Notes: generated by a model from the sequence alone, not told the origin. A DNA stretch of 64,000 nt from Flagellimonas okinawensis (GCF_029194005.1 NZ_JARFVA010000006.1:124001-188000); one strand, 5' to 3'; shown: positions 45,935 through 55,372, counted from the stretch's first letter. Numbers and translations: made by a program.

Positions 45935-47012
45935 ATCCATTTTTTTCGCCTTGGCTTTGTTCCCCCTTGTCACCTTCGCACATGTGGACAATGACAAATT
46001 AAACGGCAGGTATACCAAGGAGAAAACCATTAAACGGGAGTTCAACGTGAATTCCGATGCACTTTTGAAAGTGAACAACAGCTATGGCAACCTGAACATT
46101 ACTTCATGGAACGAAAACAGGATACTTATTGAGGTACACGTAAAAACCAATGGCAACGATGAGGACCGGGTCAAGGAACGTCTGGACGAGATCGATGTGG
46201 ATTTCGATAACAGTGCCGGTATGGTTTCCGCAGAGACCCGTTTTGGAGACCGCAGCAATAGCTGGGGCTGGAGCTGGGGAAGACGTAAAAAAGTCAGTGT
46301 ACAAGTAAATTACACCATTAAACTTCCCGTAAAGAACAGCGTTAACCTGAGCAACGATTACGGCAACATTATATTGGACCGTATCGACGGCCATGCAAAA
46401 ATCAGCTGTGATTATGGAAAACTTGAAATCGGGGAACTACGTGGTCGCAACAACGAGCTAAGATTCGATTATACGTCGCGCTCTACATTTGATTATGTGA
46501 ACAGTGCGGATATTATAGCCGATTACTCGGGCTTCACCATAGAAAAAGCGGGCAACCTTAACATTAAGGCGGACTATACCAATGGGGTTGTCCAGGAGAT
46601 GGAAAACCTCGAATATTCAAGTGACTATGGTTCCATTGACGTTAGGAATGTAAAGAATGTGGATGGAAACGGAGATTATATAGGCGTAAAATTGGGCGAT
46701 GTCCACGGAAATGTTTCGATTACCAGTGATTACGGTTCCATAAAAATAGACCGCTTGGCTCCCGATGCTGGAAATGTGGAGATCAGAACGGATTATACCG
46801 GGATAAAAATAGGATATGACCCTGACTACCACTTTGATTTTGAAATTTCCACCGAATATGCCGGTGTGAGCGGCAAGGAAGATTTTGAGATCAACATCAG
46901 TAAGGAAAGATCCACCGAGAAATATTACAGTGGTTATTATGGTAAAGCAAACTCCGGAAACAGGGTAAGCATCACCAGTGATTACGGGGGCATATCATTT
47001 TATAAGAATTAA
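45912..47012 (+). CDS. Secreted beta-helical adhesin-like protein (DUF4097-like)
   Basis: 366 residues. An N-terminal signal peptide (FKSIFFALALFPLVTFAHV) is followed by a beta-strand repeat region. Short motifs ending in DYG or DYT recur about every 20 residues (SNDYGNIILD, SCDYGKLEIG, SSDYGSIDVR, TSDYGSIKID, RTDYTGIKIG, TSDYGGISFY), which fits stacked beta turns of a beta-helix, as in the DUF4097 group. The likely place is the cell surface or periplasm. Its start overlaps the anti-sigma gene by 23 nt. Role unknown; it may be a target of the sigma unit. Confidence 0.85.
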   Translation: MMKALRFKSIFFALALFPLVTFAHVDNDKLNGRYTKEKTIKREFNVNSDALLKVNNSYGNLNITSWNENRILIEVHVKTNGNDEDRVKERLDEIDVDFDNSAGMVSAETRFGDRSNSWGWSWGRRKKVSVQVNYTIKLPVKNSVNLSNDYGNIILDRIDGHAKISCDYGKLEIGELRGRNNELRFDYTSRSTFDYVNSADIIADYSGFTIEKAGNLNIKADYTNGVVQEMENLEYSSDYGSIDVRNVKNVDGNGDYIGVKLGDVHGNVSITSDYGSIKIDRLAPDAGNVEIRTDYTGIKIGYDPDYHFDFEISTEYAGVSGKEDFEINISKERSTEKYYSGYYGKANSGNRVSITSDYGGISFYKN

Positions 47013-47046
47013 CATCAAATCAAAATCAATTTATAAACACAAGATC

Positions 47047-47772
47047 ATGAAAAAATTTATCACACTTACGCTTGCCATGGGAATGATCACAATGTCATGC
47101 GCACAATGGGGAAGAAAAGTAAAAGGCAACGGTGATGTTGTTACCATTGAACGCTCGGTTGGCGACTATGACGAAGTTGCCATGGCTGGATGGTTCGATG
47201 TAGAATTGGTTGCTGGCACCGAGGGAGAAATCACCCTAAAAGGAGAGTCCAATTTACTGGAACACATTAAAACCGAGGTGAAGAACGGCAAACTGGTCAT
47301 CAAGGTGGAAAAAGGCATGAACCTAAGGCCCTCTAACTGGAACCAGGGCATTTATGTGACGGTACCTATAGAATCCATCACTGGGGCGAGCCTTTCAGGT
47401 TCGGGCGATCTTGTAGGGAAAACCACTATCCGAGCAGACCGCTTCAGTACGGCCATGTCCGGCTCGGGCGATGTGACACTTGAAATCGAAGCCGATGAAT
47501 TGGATGCTTCCCTTTCCGGTTCGGGCGATATCAACCTATCGGGCAGGGCGACCGACTTTTCGGTTTCGGTTTCCGGTTCTGGTGACGTTAAAGCCTATGA
47601 CCTTGAAGCTGATTTTGTACAGGCAACTGTTTCAGGTTCTGCCGATATCAGGGTAACGGCAAATCAGTCCTTGGACGCCAGGGTATCAGGTTCCGGCGAT
47701 ATCCATTATCGCGGCAACCCCAAAAAGATCAATTCCAAATCTTCAGGTTCTGGGGATATTACCAAAGGATAA
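47047..47772 (+). CDS. Head-GIN (DUF2807) lipoprotein with seven SGSGD-type repeats
   Basis: 241 residues from the ATG at 47047. A lipoprotein-type signal peptide ends at MSCAQ (Cys18). The start KVKGNGDVVTIERSVGDYDEV is typical of the head-GIN domain. Seven SGSGD/SGSAD motifs have their Asp at residues 121, 142, 161, 180, 200, 218 and 237, spaced 18-21 residues, which implies a right-handed beta-helix with one rung per motif. It closes the ECF-anti-sigma unit, 34 nt after the previous gene, and ends before a strong terminator. Probable surface or periplasmic structural role. Confidence 0.9.
   Translation: MKKFITLTLAMGMITMSCAQWGRKVKGNGDVVTIERSVGDYDEVAMAGWFDVELVAGTEGEITLKGESNLLEHIKTEVKNGKLVIKVEKGMNLRPSNWNQGIYVTVPIESITGASLSGSGDLVGKTTIRADRFSTAMSGSGDVTLEIEADELDASLSGSGDINLSGRATDFSVSVSGSGDVKAYDLEADFVQATVSGSADIRVTANQSLDARVSGSGDIHYRGNPKKINSKSSGSGDITKG
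47394..47760 (+). repeat. In-gene degenerate repeat encoding SGSGD rungs
   Basis: Seven copies of a short degenerate DNA motif (for example TCAGGTTCGGGCGAT or TCCGGTTCTGGTGAC), one per 55-63 bp inside the head-GIN gene. Codon use differs between copies, so the repeat is old at protein level and not a recent DNA tandem expansion. Confidence 0.8.
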
Positions 47773-47800
47773 TACCGAGTTTATCATCAATCAAAGACTG

Positions 47801-47831
47801 AAAAGGCCCTGGGAATCTCAGGGCCTTTTTA
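47801..47831 (+). terminator. Bidirectional terminator
   Basis: AAAAGGCCCTG (47801-47811) pairs with CAGGGCCTTTT (47819-47829) around a 7-nt loop, then T. It lies between the head-GIN gene and the convergent MFS gene and can serve both. Confidence 0.92.
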
Positions 47832-47835
47832 TATA

Positions 47836-49167
47836 TCAACTAGATGTCTTCACTTTATTTACCCGTAATAAAAGGCATATACCGATCAAGAAAAACAGCC
47901 CAAGAAAGATAGTACTGTTGCGCATGCTTCCCGTAAGTTGGGAAATAATTCCATACATAAAGGTCCCTATGATGATGCCTATCTTTTCGGCGACATCATA
48001 AAAACTGAAAAATGATGTGGTATCGGTAGTCTCCGGTAAAAATTTGGAATAGGTCGATCGTGACAGTGCCTGTATCCCCCCCATTACAACCCCTACAAAT
48101 CCCGCTGCAATATAAAAATCCATGGGAGTCTGTAAAAAATAGGCATATACACACAACAAGGCCCAAATGACATTGATCACCACAAGGGTCCTTATATTAC
48201 CAAAAGCTTTGGAGGCCCACGCGGTAACGGTTGCGCCTAAAATGGCCACGATCTGAATGAGGAGTATACTAATGATCAATCCCATGGTCCGTTCATCGTC
48301 GGAGCCCCAAACGATCTCTTCCTCGCCAAAATAGGTCGCGATTAGCATAATGGTCTGTACAGCCATGCTATAGGTGAAAAATGCGCCCAGGTACCTTTTG
48401 AGTCTTCGATTCTCCCCCAACTGGTGCCATACCGACCTCAACTCCCTAAAACCGTTCAATACAATGTGGTGACGTTCCCCCTGGCGCTTGTAACCCTTGG
48501 GTAAATGCTTAAAGGTGTATTGACTGAAAACGGCCCACCAAATACCGACAGAAATAAAAGAATATTTCATAGCCTTGATCTCGGCGACCTCCCCTACACT
48601 ATCGGTAATGCCAAAAAAATCGGGATCCATCACCATAAAAAGATTGAAGACCATCAGGATAACACTGCCCACATAACCAAGCGAAAAACCTTTGGCACTA
48701 ATTCTGTCCTGTTGTTCGGGATAGGCGATATCCGGCAAATAGGAGTTATTGATGGCAAAACTTACCCAAAAGCCCACAAGTCCAAAAAAATAACAGGTAA
48801 GTCCAAAATAAATGTGTTCCAGGGAAAACCAGTACAACCCAATGGATGAGGCAGCGCCTAGGTAACAGAAGAACTTGAGAAAAATCCTCTTGTTTCCCAA
48901 ATAATCCGCCACTCCGGAAATCAGGGGTGTCACTATGGCGATAAATACAAAGGCAAGGGAGGTTACATAACTGATCAGTGGGGCCCTTGCGATTTCACCA
49001 CCAAAGATGGTAACCTGTTCTATACCAGCCGTTCTAAACAACAAGCCATAGAAAAGAGGGAATATGGCCGATGAGATGACCAGACTGTACACTGAATTGG
49101 CCCAATCGTAAAATGCCCAGGCATTCAATAGTTTTTTGCTTCCCTTCAATGCCATTGTCTGTACCAT
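47836..49167 (-). CDS. UMF1-type MFS transporter
   Basis: 443 residues with about 12 hydrophobic helices. The N-terminal motif NAWAFYDWANSVYSLVI is the hallmark of the UMF1/Atg22-like branch of the major facilitator superfamily. The later RSTYSKFLPETTDTTSFFSF region and the AEKIGIIIGTFMYG helix also fit. Substrate unknown; some relatives move amino acids or peptides. Two Met codons are close to the start (Met1, Met4). Confidence 0.88.
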   Translation of the reverse strand: MVQTMALKGSKKLLNAWAFYDWANSVYSLVISSAIFPLFYGLLFRTAGIEQVTIFGGEIARAPLISYVTSLAFVFIAIVTPLISGVADYLGNKRIFLKFFCYLGAASSIGLYWFSLEHIYFGLTCYFFGLVGFWVSFAINNSYLPDIAYPEQQDRISAKGFSLGYVGSVILMVFNLFMVMDPDFFGITDSVGEVAEIKAMKYSFISVGIWWAVFSQYTFKHLPKGYKRQGERHHIVLNGFRELRSVWHQLGENRRLKRYLGAFFTYSMAVQTIMLIATYFGEEEIVWGSDDERTMGLIISILLIQIVAILGATVTAWASKAFGNIRTLVVINVIWALLCVYAYFLQTPMDFYIAAGFVGVVMGGIQALSRSTYSKFLPETTDTTSFFSFYDVAEKIGIIIGTFMYGIISQLTGSMRNSTIFLGLFFLIGICLLLRVNKVKTSS

Positions 49168-49178
49168 AATCTAAACAC

Positions 49179-49257
49179 AAAAAAATGCCACTTCGAATCC
49201 CTTTTGAAAAACCCTTGATGGTGTCGATTGGATTTTTCGTCTGTTTCGAAGTGACAT
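49179..49257 (-). terminator. Terminator of the M48 protease gene with a large loop
   Basis: Minus strand: ATGTCACTTCGAA (49257-49245) pairs with TTCGAAGTGGCAT (49197-49185), 13 bp with one G-U pair, around a 47-nt loop, followed by a run of seven T. It lies about 22 nt after the stop of the M48 gene. Confidence 0.7.
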
Positions 49258-49278
49258 GTACTGTTACTTTTTATCGAT

Positions 49279-50088
49279 TTACTTGAAGGAAGTTACCCCA
49301 AATTTACGAGCTTCTTGTTTTGCGGCCGGGGCCCAAGCGGTCAAATTACTGATTCGCGTATCGTTGGACGGGTGGGTACTCAAAAACTCCGGAGGGGCCT
49401 GTCCGCCTGATTTAGCTTTCATACGTTGCCACAGTTTGGCCGCTTCATCGGGATTATAACCGGCAATGGCCATGATCTGAAGCCCGATCCTGTCCGCTTC
49501 GGTTTCATGGTTTCTGCTAAATGGGAGCATAACCCCTATCTGTGATCCAACGCCGTACGCTTGATTGAACAAGCCTCTGGTCTGCTCATCCTTGATGGCA
49601 ACATTTCCTGCCACCGCGCCTATCTGTTGCAATGTCCCGGCACTCATTCGCTGGGCACCGTGATCGGCGAGGGCATGTGCAACCTCATGTCCCATGACCA
49701 CTGCTATACCTGTCTCGTTTTGGGCAATGGGCAAAATTCCCGTATAGAATACGATCTTCCCTCCGGGCATGCACCATGCATTGACCGTTTCATCATCGAC
49801 CAAATTGTACTCCCACTTATAATCCTTTAGATATCCGGGGTACCCATTGGCATCTAACCAACGTTCCGCTGCAGAAGCAATGCGTTGCCCAACATTCGTT
49901 ATCATTTGGGCCTCTGCCGTTCCCTTGACCACTTTGTTCTCTTCCAAGAACTGATCGTATTGAGAGAAGGCCATAGGGAACATTTGACTATTATCATAAA
50001 AATTGAGTGTACTCTTGCCCGTAAATGGGTTGGTCTTGCAAGCCACGGCCATTCCCAGCACAAGCAACGTAAGGATAAGCTTTTTCAT
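49279..50088 (-). CDS. M48 family metalloprotease, lipoprotein
   Basis: 269 residues. The lipobox is at AVAC (Cys17). The zinc motif HEVAH has its ligands at His134 and His138 with Glu135 as base, and ETEADRIG supplies the third ligand. Related to BepA and LoiP, which act on outer-membrane proteins in the periplasm. No TPR domain follows, so it is of the shorter LoiP type. It lies downstream of the GH31 gene on the same strand with a 40-nt gap. Confidence 0.9.
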   Translation of the reverse strand: MKKLILTLLVLGMAVACKTNPFTGKSTLNFYDNSQMFPMAFSQYDQFLEENKVVKGTAEAQMITNVGQRIASAAERWLDANGYPGYLKDYKWEYNLVDDETVNAWCMPGGKIVFYTGILPIAQNETGIAVVMGHEVAHALADHGAQRMSAGTLQQIGAVAGNVAIKDEQTRGLFNQAYGVGSQIGVMLPFSRNHETEADRIGLQIMAIAGYNPDEAAKLWQRMKAKSGGQAPPEFLSTHPSNDTRISNLTAWAPAAKQEARKFGVTSFK

Positions 50089-50128
50089 ATGGTATTTTGT
50101 GTTTATTGTATCGGTAAATTACGAATTT

Positions 50129-52528
50129 TTATTTTCCGAATATGTGTAGTTCCGTGAAATCCTTTGCCACCTCTATGGAGTTATTGCCATTGAGCTTGAT
50201 ATCCTTCAAATCCACTTCCTCGTTGTCTACCTCCACGGTATCTATGGTAAACGGAAGTCCATGGAAGGTCAATTTGAAATTATCGTAGGAAGTGATGAAG
50301 TTCCCATCCTTGAACTGTTGGATTATCAATTCGTTCTCTTTGCCCGTCAATTTGAAACGTCTCAAACTATAGCGGCCCTTTTTATAGTCGTAGCCCTCTT
50401 GCTGGTCCTCATAGACCTCGGAATTTTCCGTACCTTCTTTAAAGTAGACATCAATGGCAAGCTTTTCGATCTCCTTCTCGCCCACATATTGTTGCACCGG
50501 ATATTTCGGTATCATGGCCCCTTCCTTCACGAACAAGGGCACTCGGTGTATTTCCGCCGACACCCAGCGTTCAATCCCGCCTTCTGTCAATTCATCGGTC
50601 CAATAATTGTACCAGTTCCCTTTTGGAAAATACATTCGCCTTCCCTGAGCATTGGGTTCCTGTACGGGACAGACCAACATTTGCTTTCCAAAAATAAATT
50701 CATCCGTTCTAAAATGAGTCTGAGGGTCCTCCTGGTCATAAAAAACCAGGGATTGCAACATGGGAAAACCTTCCTTGATGTAATTGTAGAACATGGTGTA
50801 CAGGTAGGGCAACAATTGATACCTTAATTCGATGAACTCCCGAACGATATCGGTAATCTCGTCACCAAAGGACCATGGTTCCTGGTCACCGTGATCGCCA
50901 CTGGAGTGCACCCTGCAAAATGGATGGAAAACTGCCAACTGCATCCAACGGGCAAAAAGTTCCCCATTGGGCTGTTCGGCGAAGCCGCCGATATCCGAAC
51001 CTACAAATGAATATCCGCTCAAGCACATACGTTGCATCTGCACATTTGCTATCCACAAATGTTCCCAAGTGGCCACATTGTCCCCTGTCCAAGTGGCACA
51101 ATAACGCTGGGTACCGGAATATGCGGCCCTTGTAAGTACAAAGGGCCTTTTGGGGAACATGAACTTTTTAACGCCTTCATAGGTGGCCCTTACCATTTGC
51201 ATACCATAAACATTGTGTGCCTTTCTATGGCTGCACGGGTGCCCATCATAATCATGCCTTACGTCCAAATTGGCGGTTTTGGTCGGCACCTCCATCACAG
51301 CCGGCTCGTTCATATCGTTCCACACACCACTTACGCCCATTTCTGCGATCATTTCTTTATAAAGATCGCTCCACCATTCACGTACCTCCGGATTGGTAAA
51401 GTCGGGGAACTTACATTCACCGGGCCATACTTTTCCCTTAAAATGTGGGCCGTCCGCTCTTCTGCAGAAGAACCCATTGTCCATGGCCTGCTGGTACACC
51501 CAATAATCACGGTCTATCTTGATTCCGGGATCGATCATGGTGATGGTCTTAAATCCATCTTCCTCCAATTCCTGGATCATTTTTTTGGGATTAGGGAAAT
51601 ACTTATTGTTCCAAGTGAAGCATCGAAACCCTTCCATATAATCGATATCGAGGTAAATCGCATCACAGGGAATATTGTGTTTCCTAAATGAAGCTGCAAT
51701 ATCCTTCACCTTTTTCTCTGGATAATAGCTCCATTTGGATTGATGGAAACCCAATGCCCACAAAGGTGGAAGCTCAGGTACACCGGTCAAGTCGGTGTAA
51801 GATTCCACCACATCGTACATCTTTGGACCGTAGAAGAAATAATAGTTCATCTCACCCCCATCGGCCCAAAAACTGGTGACATTTCTCTTTTCAGCGGCAA
51901 AATCAAAGTAGGTACTGAAAGAATTGTCAAAAAATATCCCATAGGACTTGCCCTGGGTAAGTCCTATGTAAAATGGGATGGATTTATACAATGGTTCCTG
52001 ATCCTTGCCATAGGCATAAGAATCGGTAACCCAATTGTTCACTCTTTTGCCCTTTAGATTGGTATGTGAAGCCTTGTCCCCCATTCCGTAATAGCTTTCA
52101 CCGGAATGGCATACTTTACTCATTTTTACCACATTGCCTCCATAATCAAAATTTTCCTCCCAATGAAAGCCCAGTTCGTCTTCGCATAAGAGCACATCGT
52201 TCTTGTCCACGATCTGCACTTTGAGGTCCGCCTTGTTGATATATATTTTGATCTTGGAAGTGGTGATCACGTATTCTGGAATCTCGTCCTTGACACTGAG
52301 TTCGTTGTAGCCTAAATTAACATCTTCACTGATGGCATAGGAGAAATCAGGTTCAAAAACATATTCCGTGGCATATCGGAACCGCACTACGCTATCCCTT
52401 AAAATGGTCACTTGGAGTATCACCCCGTTCTGGGTGGTAAAGTATATTTTATCGTTTTCCTGTTTGAAGTCTACGATATGGTTGGGGAACTGATTCCCTC
52501 TATTTGCAATTTCCGTATTGGTAATCAT
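50129..52528 (-). CDS. Glycoside hydrolase family 31 (alpha-glucosidase type)
   Basis: 799 residues. The catalytic nucleophile is Asp405 in GVWNDMNEPA and the acid/base is Asp483 in WTGDN, both conserved. The order is N-terminal beta-sandwich, TIM barrel (about 255-600), proximal and distal C-terminal beta domains. There is no signal peptide, so it acts in the cytoplasm on maltose, maltodextrin or similar. With the branching enzyme gene next to it (96-bp gap), starch or glycogen use is likely. Exact substrate cannot be read. Confidence 0.92.
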   Translation of the reverse strand: MITNTEIANRGNQFPNHIVDFKQENDKIYFTTQNGVILQVTILRDSVVRFRYATEYVFEPDFSYAISEDVNLGYNELSVKDEIPEYVITTSKIKIYINKADLKVQIVDKNDVLLCEDELGFHWEENFDYGGNVVKMSKVCHSGESYYGMGDKASHTNLKGKRVNNWVTDSYAYGKDQEPLYKSIPFYIGLTQGKSYGIFFDNSFSTYFDFAAEKRNVTSFWADGGEMNYYFFYGPKMYDVVESYTDLTGVPELPPLWALGFHQSKWSYYPEKKVKDIAASFRKHNIPCDAIYLDIDYMEGFRCFTWNNKYFPNPKKMIQELEEDGFKTITMIDPGIKIDRDYWVYQQAMDNGFFCRRADGPHFKGKVWPGECKFPDFTNPEVREWWSDLYKEMIAEMGVSGVWNDMNEPAVMEVPTKTANLDVRHDYDGHPCSHRKAHNVYGMQMVRATYEGVKKFMFPKRPFVLTRAAYSGTQRYCATWTGDNVATWEHLWIANVQMQRMCLSGYSFVGSDIGGFAEQPNGELFARWMQLAVFHPFCRVHSSGDHGDQEPWSFGDEITDIVREFIELRYQLLPYLYTMFYNYIKEGFPMLQSLVFYDQEDPQTHFRTDEFIFGKQMLVCPVQEPNAQGRRMYFPKGNWYNYWTDELTEGGIERWVSAEIHRVPLFVKEGAMIPKYPVQQYVGEKEIEKLAIDVYFKEGTENSEVYEDQQEGYDYKKGRYSLRRFKLTGKENELIIQQFKDGNFITSYDNFKLTFHGLPFTIDTVEVDNEEVDLKDIKLNGNNSIEVAKDFTELHIFGK

Positions 52529-52624
52529 CTGTAATCAGTTGAGGCTCACAAAAGAAATACAAAAGCCTGAATAAATAAAAATATGTTTTGAAAAGCGATC
52601 AACTACATCGTTTTAGTAGCCCGT

Positions 52625-54520
52625 TTATTTGTAAACCACTACCCCCAGAGGTGGAAGGTTCACCAATACGGACTGTTCTTGACCGTTCCATGGGGTTTTC
52701 GAGGGCTTCATGGTCTTTTTGCCCACTCCACTTCCCGAATACCTTTTATCATCACTGTTGAACACCAATTTCAAGTTGGTGGACTTGGGCACGCCCAACC
52801 TATAGTTTTCCCGTGGCACCGGGGTAAAGTTGCAAACAATGATCAAGTCATCCTTTGGGTCATTGCCCTTTCTAATATACGAGATTACGGTATTCTCCGT
52901 ATCGTTGTACTCTATCCATTGAAACCCCTCGGGTTCGAACTGCTTTTGGTACAATGCGGGTTGGGCCTTGTACAATTTGTTCAAATCCTTTACCGCTTCC
53001 TGTATCCCAGAGTGAAGATCATATTGGGTCAGGTGCCAATCCAAGCTCTCTTGGAAGTTCCATTCCGAAGATTGTCCGAACTCCCCTCCCATGAATAACA
53101 GGTTTCCACCAGGATGAGTGAACATATACCCGAACAACAACCTCAGGTTGGCAAACCTTTGCCATTCGTCCCCAGGCATTCGGTAAAGAAGTGATTGTTT
53201 GCCATAGACCACCTCATCATGGGAAAAAGGGAGCATAAAGTTTTCCGTAAAGGCATATGTAAGACTAAAACTGATCATGTTAAGATCGTAAGAACGGTGG
53301 ATCGGATCCCTTTTGAAAAACTCCAAGGTATCGTGCATCCAACCCATCATCCACTTCATGCCAAAACCAAGCCCCCCATAATGTACAGGTTTGGTAACAC
53401 CTGTAAAGGCCGTTGATTCTTCTGCAATGGTCTGCACCCCTTTGAAACTTGCATATACCTCTTGGTTCATCTCCCGTAAAAAGGACATGGCCTCAAGATT
53501 TTCATTATTGCCGTACATATTGGGCTCCCACTCACCATCCTCACGTGAATAATCCAAATATAACATGGATGCCACGGCATCCACCCGTAATCCGTCCACA
53601 TGGTATAGATCAAGCCAATAAATGGCATTGCTGATCAAAAAAGCCCGCACTTCGTTTCTACCATAGTTAAAGATGAGGCTTTTCCAATCGGGGTGGTAGC
53701 CCCTTCTTCGATCAGGATGTTCGTAGAGGTGAGAGCCATCAAAAAATCCCAGCCCATGTGCATCTTCGGGGAAATGGGAAGGCACCCAATCCAGTATCAC
53801 TCCGATACCACGTTGGTGCAGGGCCTCCACCAATACTTTAAAATCCTCCGGCTTGCCAAATCGTGATGTCGGGGCGAAATATCCGGTTATTTGATAGCCC
53901 CAGGATGGGTCGTAGGGATATTCCATTACCGGCATGAACTCCACATGGGTAAACCCCATTTCTTCAACATAATCCGCCAATTGTTCCGCCATCTCCAGAT
54001 AACTCAACGATTCCCAGCCATTCTTTTTTTTCCAAGAAGCCAAGTGAACCTCATAGACGGAATAGGGCTTGTCCAAACCGTTCTTTCCTTCTCTCGTTGC
54101 CATCCACTGATCATCTTTCCATTTATGGTTATCGTCCCAAACTATGGAAGCTGTTTGTGGAGGTTGCTCACAATAACGCGCAAAGGGGTCGGCCTTCTCC
54201 GTCCAAATATCATTGTTATTGGAATGTATCTTGTATTTGTACTTGGTTCCCTTGTCCACTCCCGGAATGAATCCTTCCCAGATACCACTGCTGTCCCATC
54301 GAACATTGAGTTGGTGCTCCCCAGCATTCCAATAATTGAAATCACCCACCACACTGACCGACTTGGCAGAGGGGGCCCACACGGCAAAATAGGTTCCTTT
54401 AACACCATCTACCTCCGTTAAGTGGGAACCCAACTTATTGTAGAGCCTAAAGTGTTTTCCACCTTTAAAAAGGTCGATATCAAAATCTGTAAAAAAACTG
54501 TGCGGGATTACCTTGGACAT
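52625..54520 (-). CDS. glgB: 1,4-alpha-glucan branching enzyme
   Basis: 631 residues from the ATG at 54520 (MSKVIPHSFFTDFDIDLF); an in-frame Met eight codons upstream is less likely. It forms alpha-1,6 branches in glycogen. The GH13 catalytic set is present: nucleophile Asp314 (GLRVDAVASML), acid/base Glu367 (TIAEEST) and Asp435 (FSHDEVVYG). A CBM48 domain (about 40-110) precedes the barrel. No glgA, glgC or glgP lies in the window, so only part of glycogen metabolism is here. Confidence 0.95.
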   Translation of the reverse strand: MSKVIPHSFFTDFDIDLFKGGKHFRLYNKLGSHLTEVDGVKGTYFAVWAPSAKSVSVVGDFNYWNAGEHQLNVRWDSSGIWEGFIPGVDKGTKYKYKIHSNNNDIWTEKADPFARYCEQPPQTASIVWDDNHKWKDDQWMATREGKNGLDKPYSVYEVHLASWKKKNGWESLSYLEMAEQLADYVEEMGFTHVEFMPVMEYPYDPSWGYQITGYFAPTSRFGKPEDFKVLVEALHQRGIGVILDWVPSHFPEDAHGLGFFDGSHLYEHPDRRRGYHPDWKSLIFNYGRNEVRAFLISNAIYWLDLYHVDGLRVDAVASMLYLDYSREDGEWEPNMYGNNENLEAMSFLREMNQEVYASFKGVQTIAEESTAFTGVTKPVHYGGLGFGMKWMMGWMHDTLEFFKRDPIHRSYDLNMISFSLTYAFTENFMLPFSHDEVVYGKQSLLYRMPGDEWQRFANLRLLFGYMFTHPGGNLLFMGGEFGQSSEWNFQESLDWHLTQYDLHSGIQEAVKDLNKLYKAQPALYQKQFEPEGFQWIEYNDTENTVISYIRKGNDPKDDLIIVCNFTPVPRENYRLGVPKSTNLKLVFNSDDKRYSGSGVGKKTMKPSKTPWNGQEQSVLVNLPPLGVVVYK

Positions 54521-54680
54521 ATGTGTGGTTTTAGTACTATACAATAATAAGGATCTTTGGGCAAGAATCCGATTTTGGCGATCGGTTTGATCAATTAAAT
54601 CATTTTTTTAAAAAAATGGAACGCTTTTTGATTTTTAAACGTTGACATATAAATTGAACACAAATCAAATTCCAAAAATC

Positions 54681-55259
54681 ATGAATAAATTTAGTACAAT
54701 TCTAGGGGCAGTAATCATTTTAGTTTTCGCAGCATGTGAAGGACCGCAAGGACCTCCGGGATTCGACGGGCTGGATGGGCTAAATGGCCAGGACGGCCTG
54801 GACGGTATACAGGGACAGGTAGTAGAAGTTGAGGGGGTAAACTTTGATTACGACTTTGATGCCAATCTCTTTAGTACTTTGATCACTTTTTCCGATGTCA
54901 CCAACTTTGAAGTTTTTGAATCGGATGCCGTTCTGGTATATAGACACGATGGGGTAATCGACCTAAACGATGGTTCCACTGCAGATGCATGGACCCAAAT
55001 ACCCCAAAATTACTTCCTGAACGAAGGAACCATCCAATATGTATTTGCCCACACATTTGTCGACCTTGAATTGTTCATCGATGGCAATTTCGATCTATCG
55101 AATTTGAGCACAGACTTTACAGACAACCAATTGTTCCGTATTGTATTTGTACCAAGCGAATATGCAGAATCACCAGATTTTGATGCAAGCAATATCGAAA
55201 GCGTGATGTCCACCTTGAATATTGGCGAGAGTCAGATCATGAAGTTGGATATCGACTAA
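54681..55259 (+). CDS. Collagen-like lipoprotein
   Basis: 192 residues from the ATG at 54681 (MNKFSTILGAVIILVFAACEG). The lipobox is at VFAAC (Cys19). Directly after it comes a collagen-like Gly-X-Y stretch with Gly at 21, 24, 27, 30, 33, 36, 39, 42 and 45 (GPQGPPGFDGLDGLNGQDG), which could form a short triple helix. The rest (about 50-192) is beta-rich and acidic and unknown to me. It probably stands on the membrane surface as a stalked trimer. It is monocistronic and ends at a terminator. Confidence 0.82.
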   Translation: MNKFSTILGAVIILVFAACEGPQGPPGFDGLDGLNGQDGLDGIQGQVVEVEGVNFDYDFDANLFSTLITFSDVTNFEVFESDAVLVYRHDGVIDLNDGSTADAWTQIPQNYFLNEGTIQYVFAHTFVDLELFIDGNFDLSNLSTDFTDNQLFRIVFVPSEYAESPDFDASNIESVMSTLNIGESQIMKLDID

Positions 55260-55281
55260 ATCCATTCAAAAATAGTATCTT

Positions 55282-55312
55282 AAGTCCTGTTGGAAGCAAT
55301 GGGACTTTTTTT
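55282..55312 (+). terminator. Terminator after the collagen-like lipoprotein gene
   Basis: AAGTCC (55282-55287) pairs with GGACTT (55302-55307), with a TTG/CAA inner stem across a 2-by-2 internal loop, followed by a T-run. It lies 23 nt after the stop. Confidence 0.75.
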
Positions 55313-55372
55313 ATGGAATCTTTTTGAAAGGATTTCCATTCAGTCTCGTCTAAAGAGTTAAAAAATCACAGC

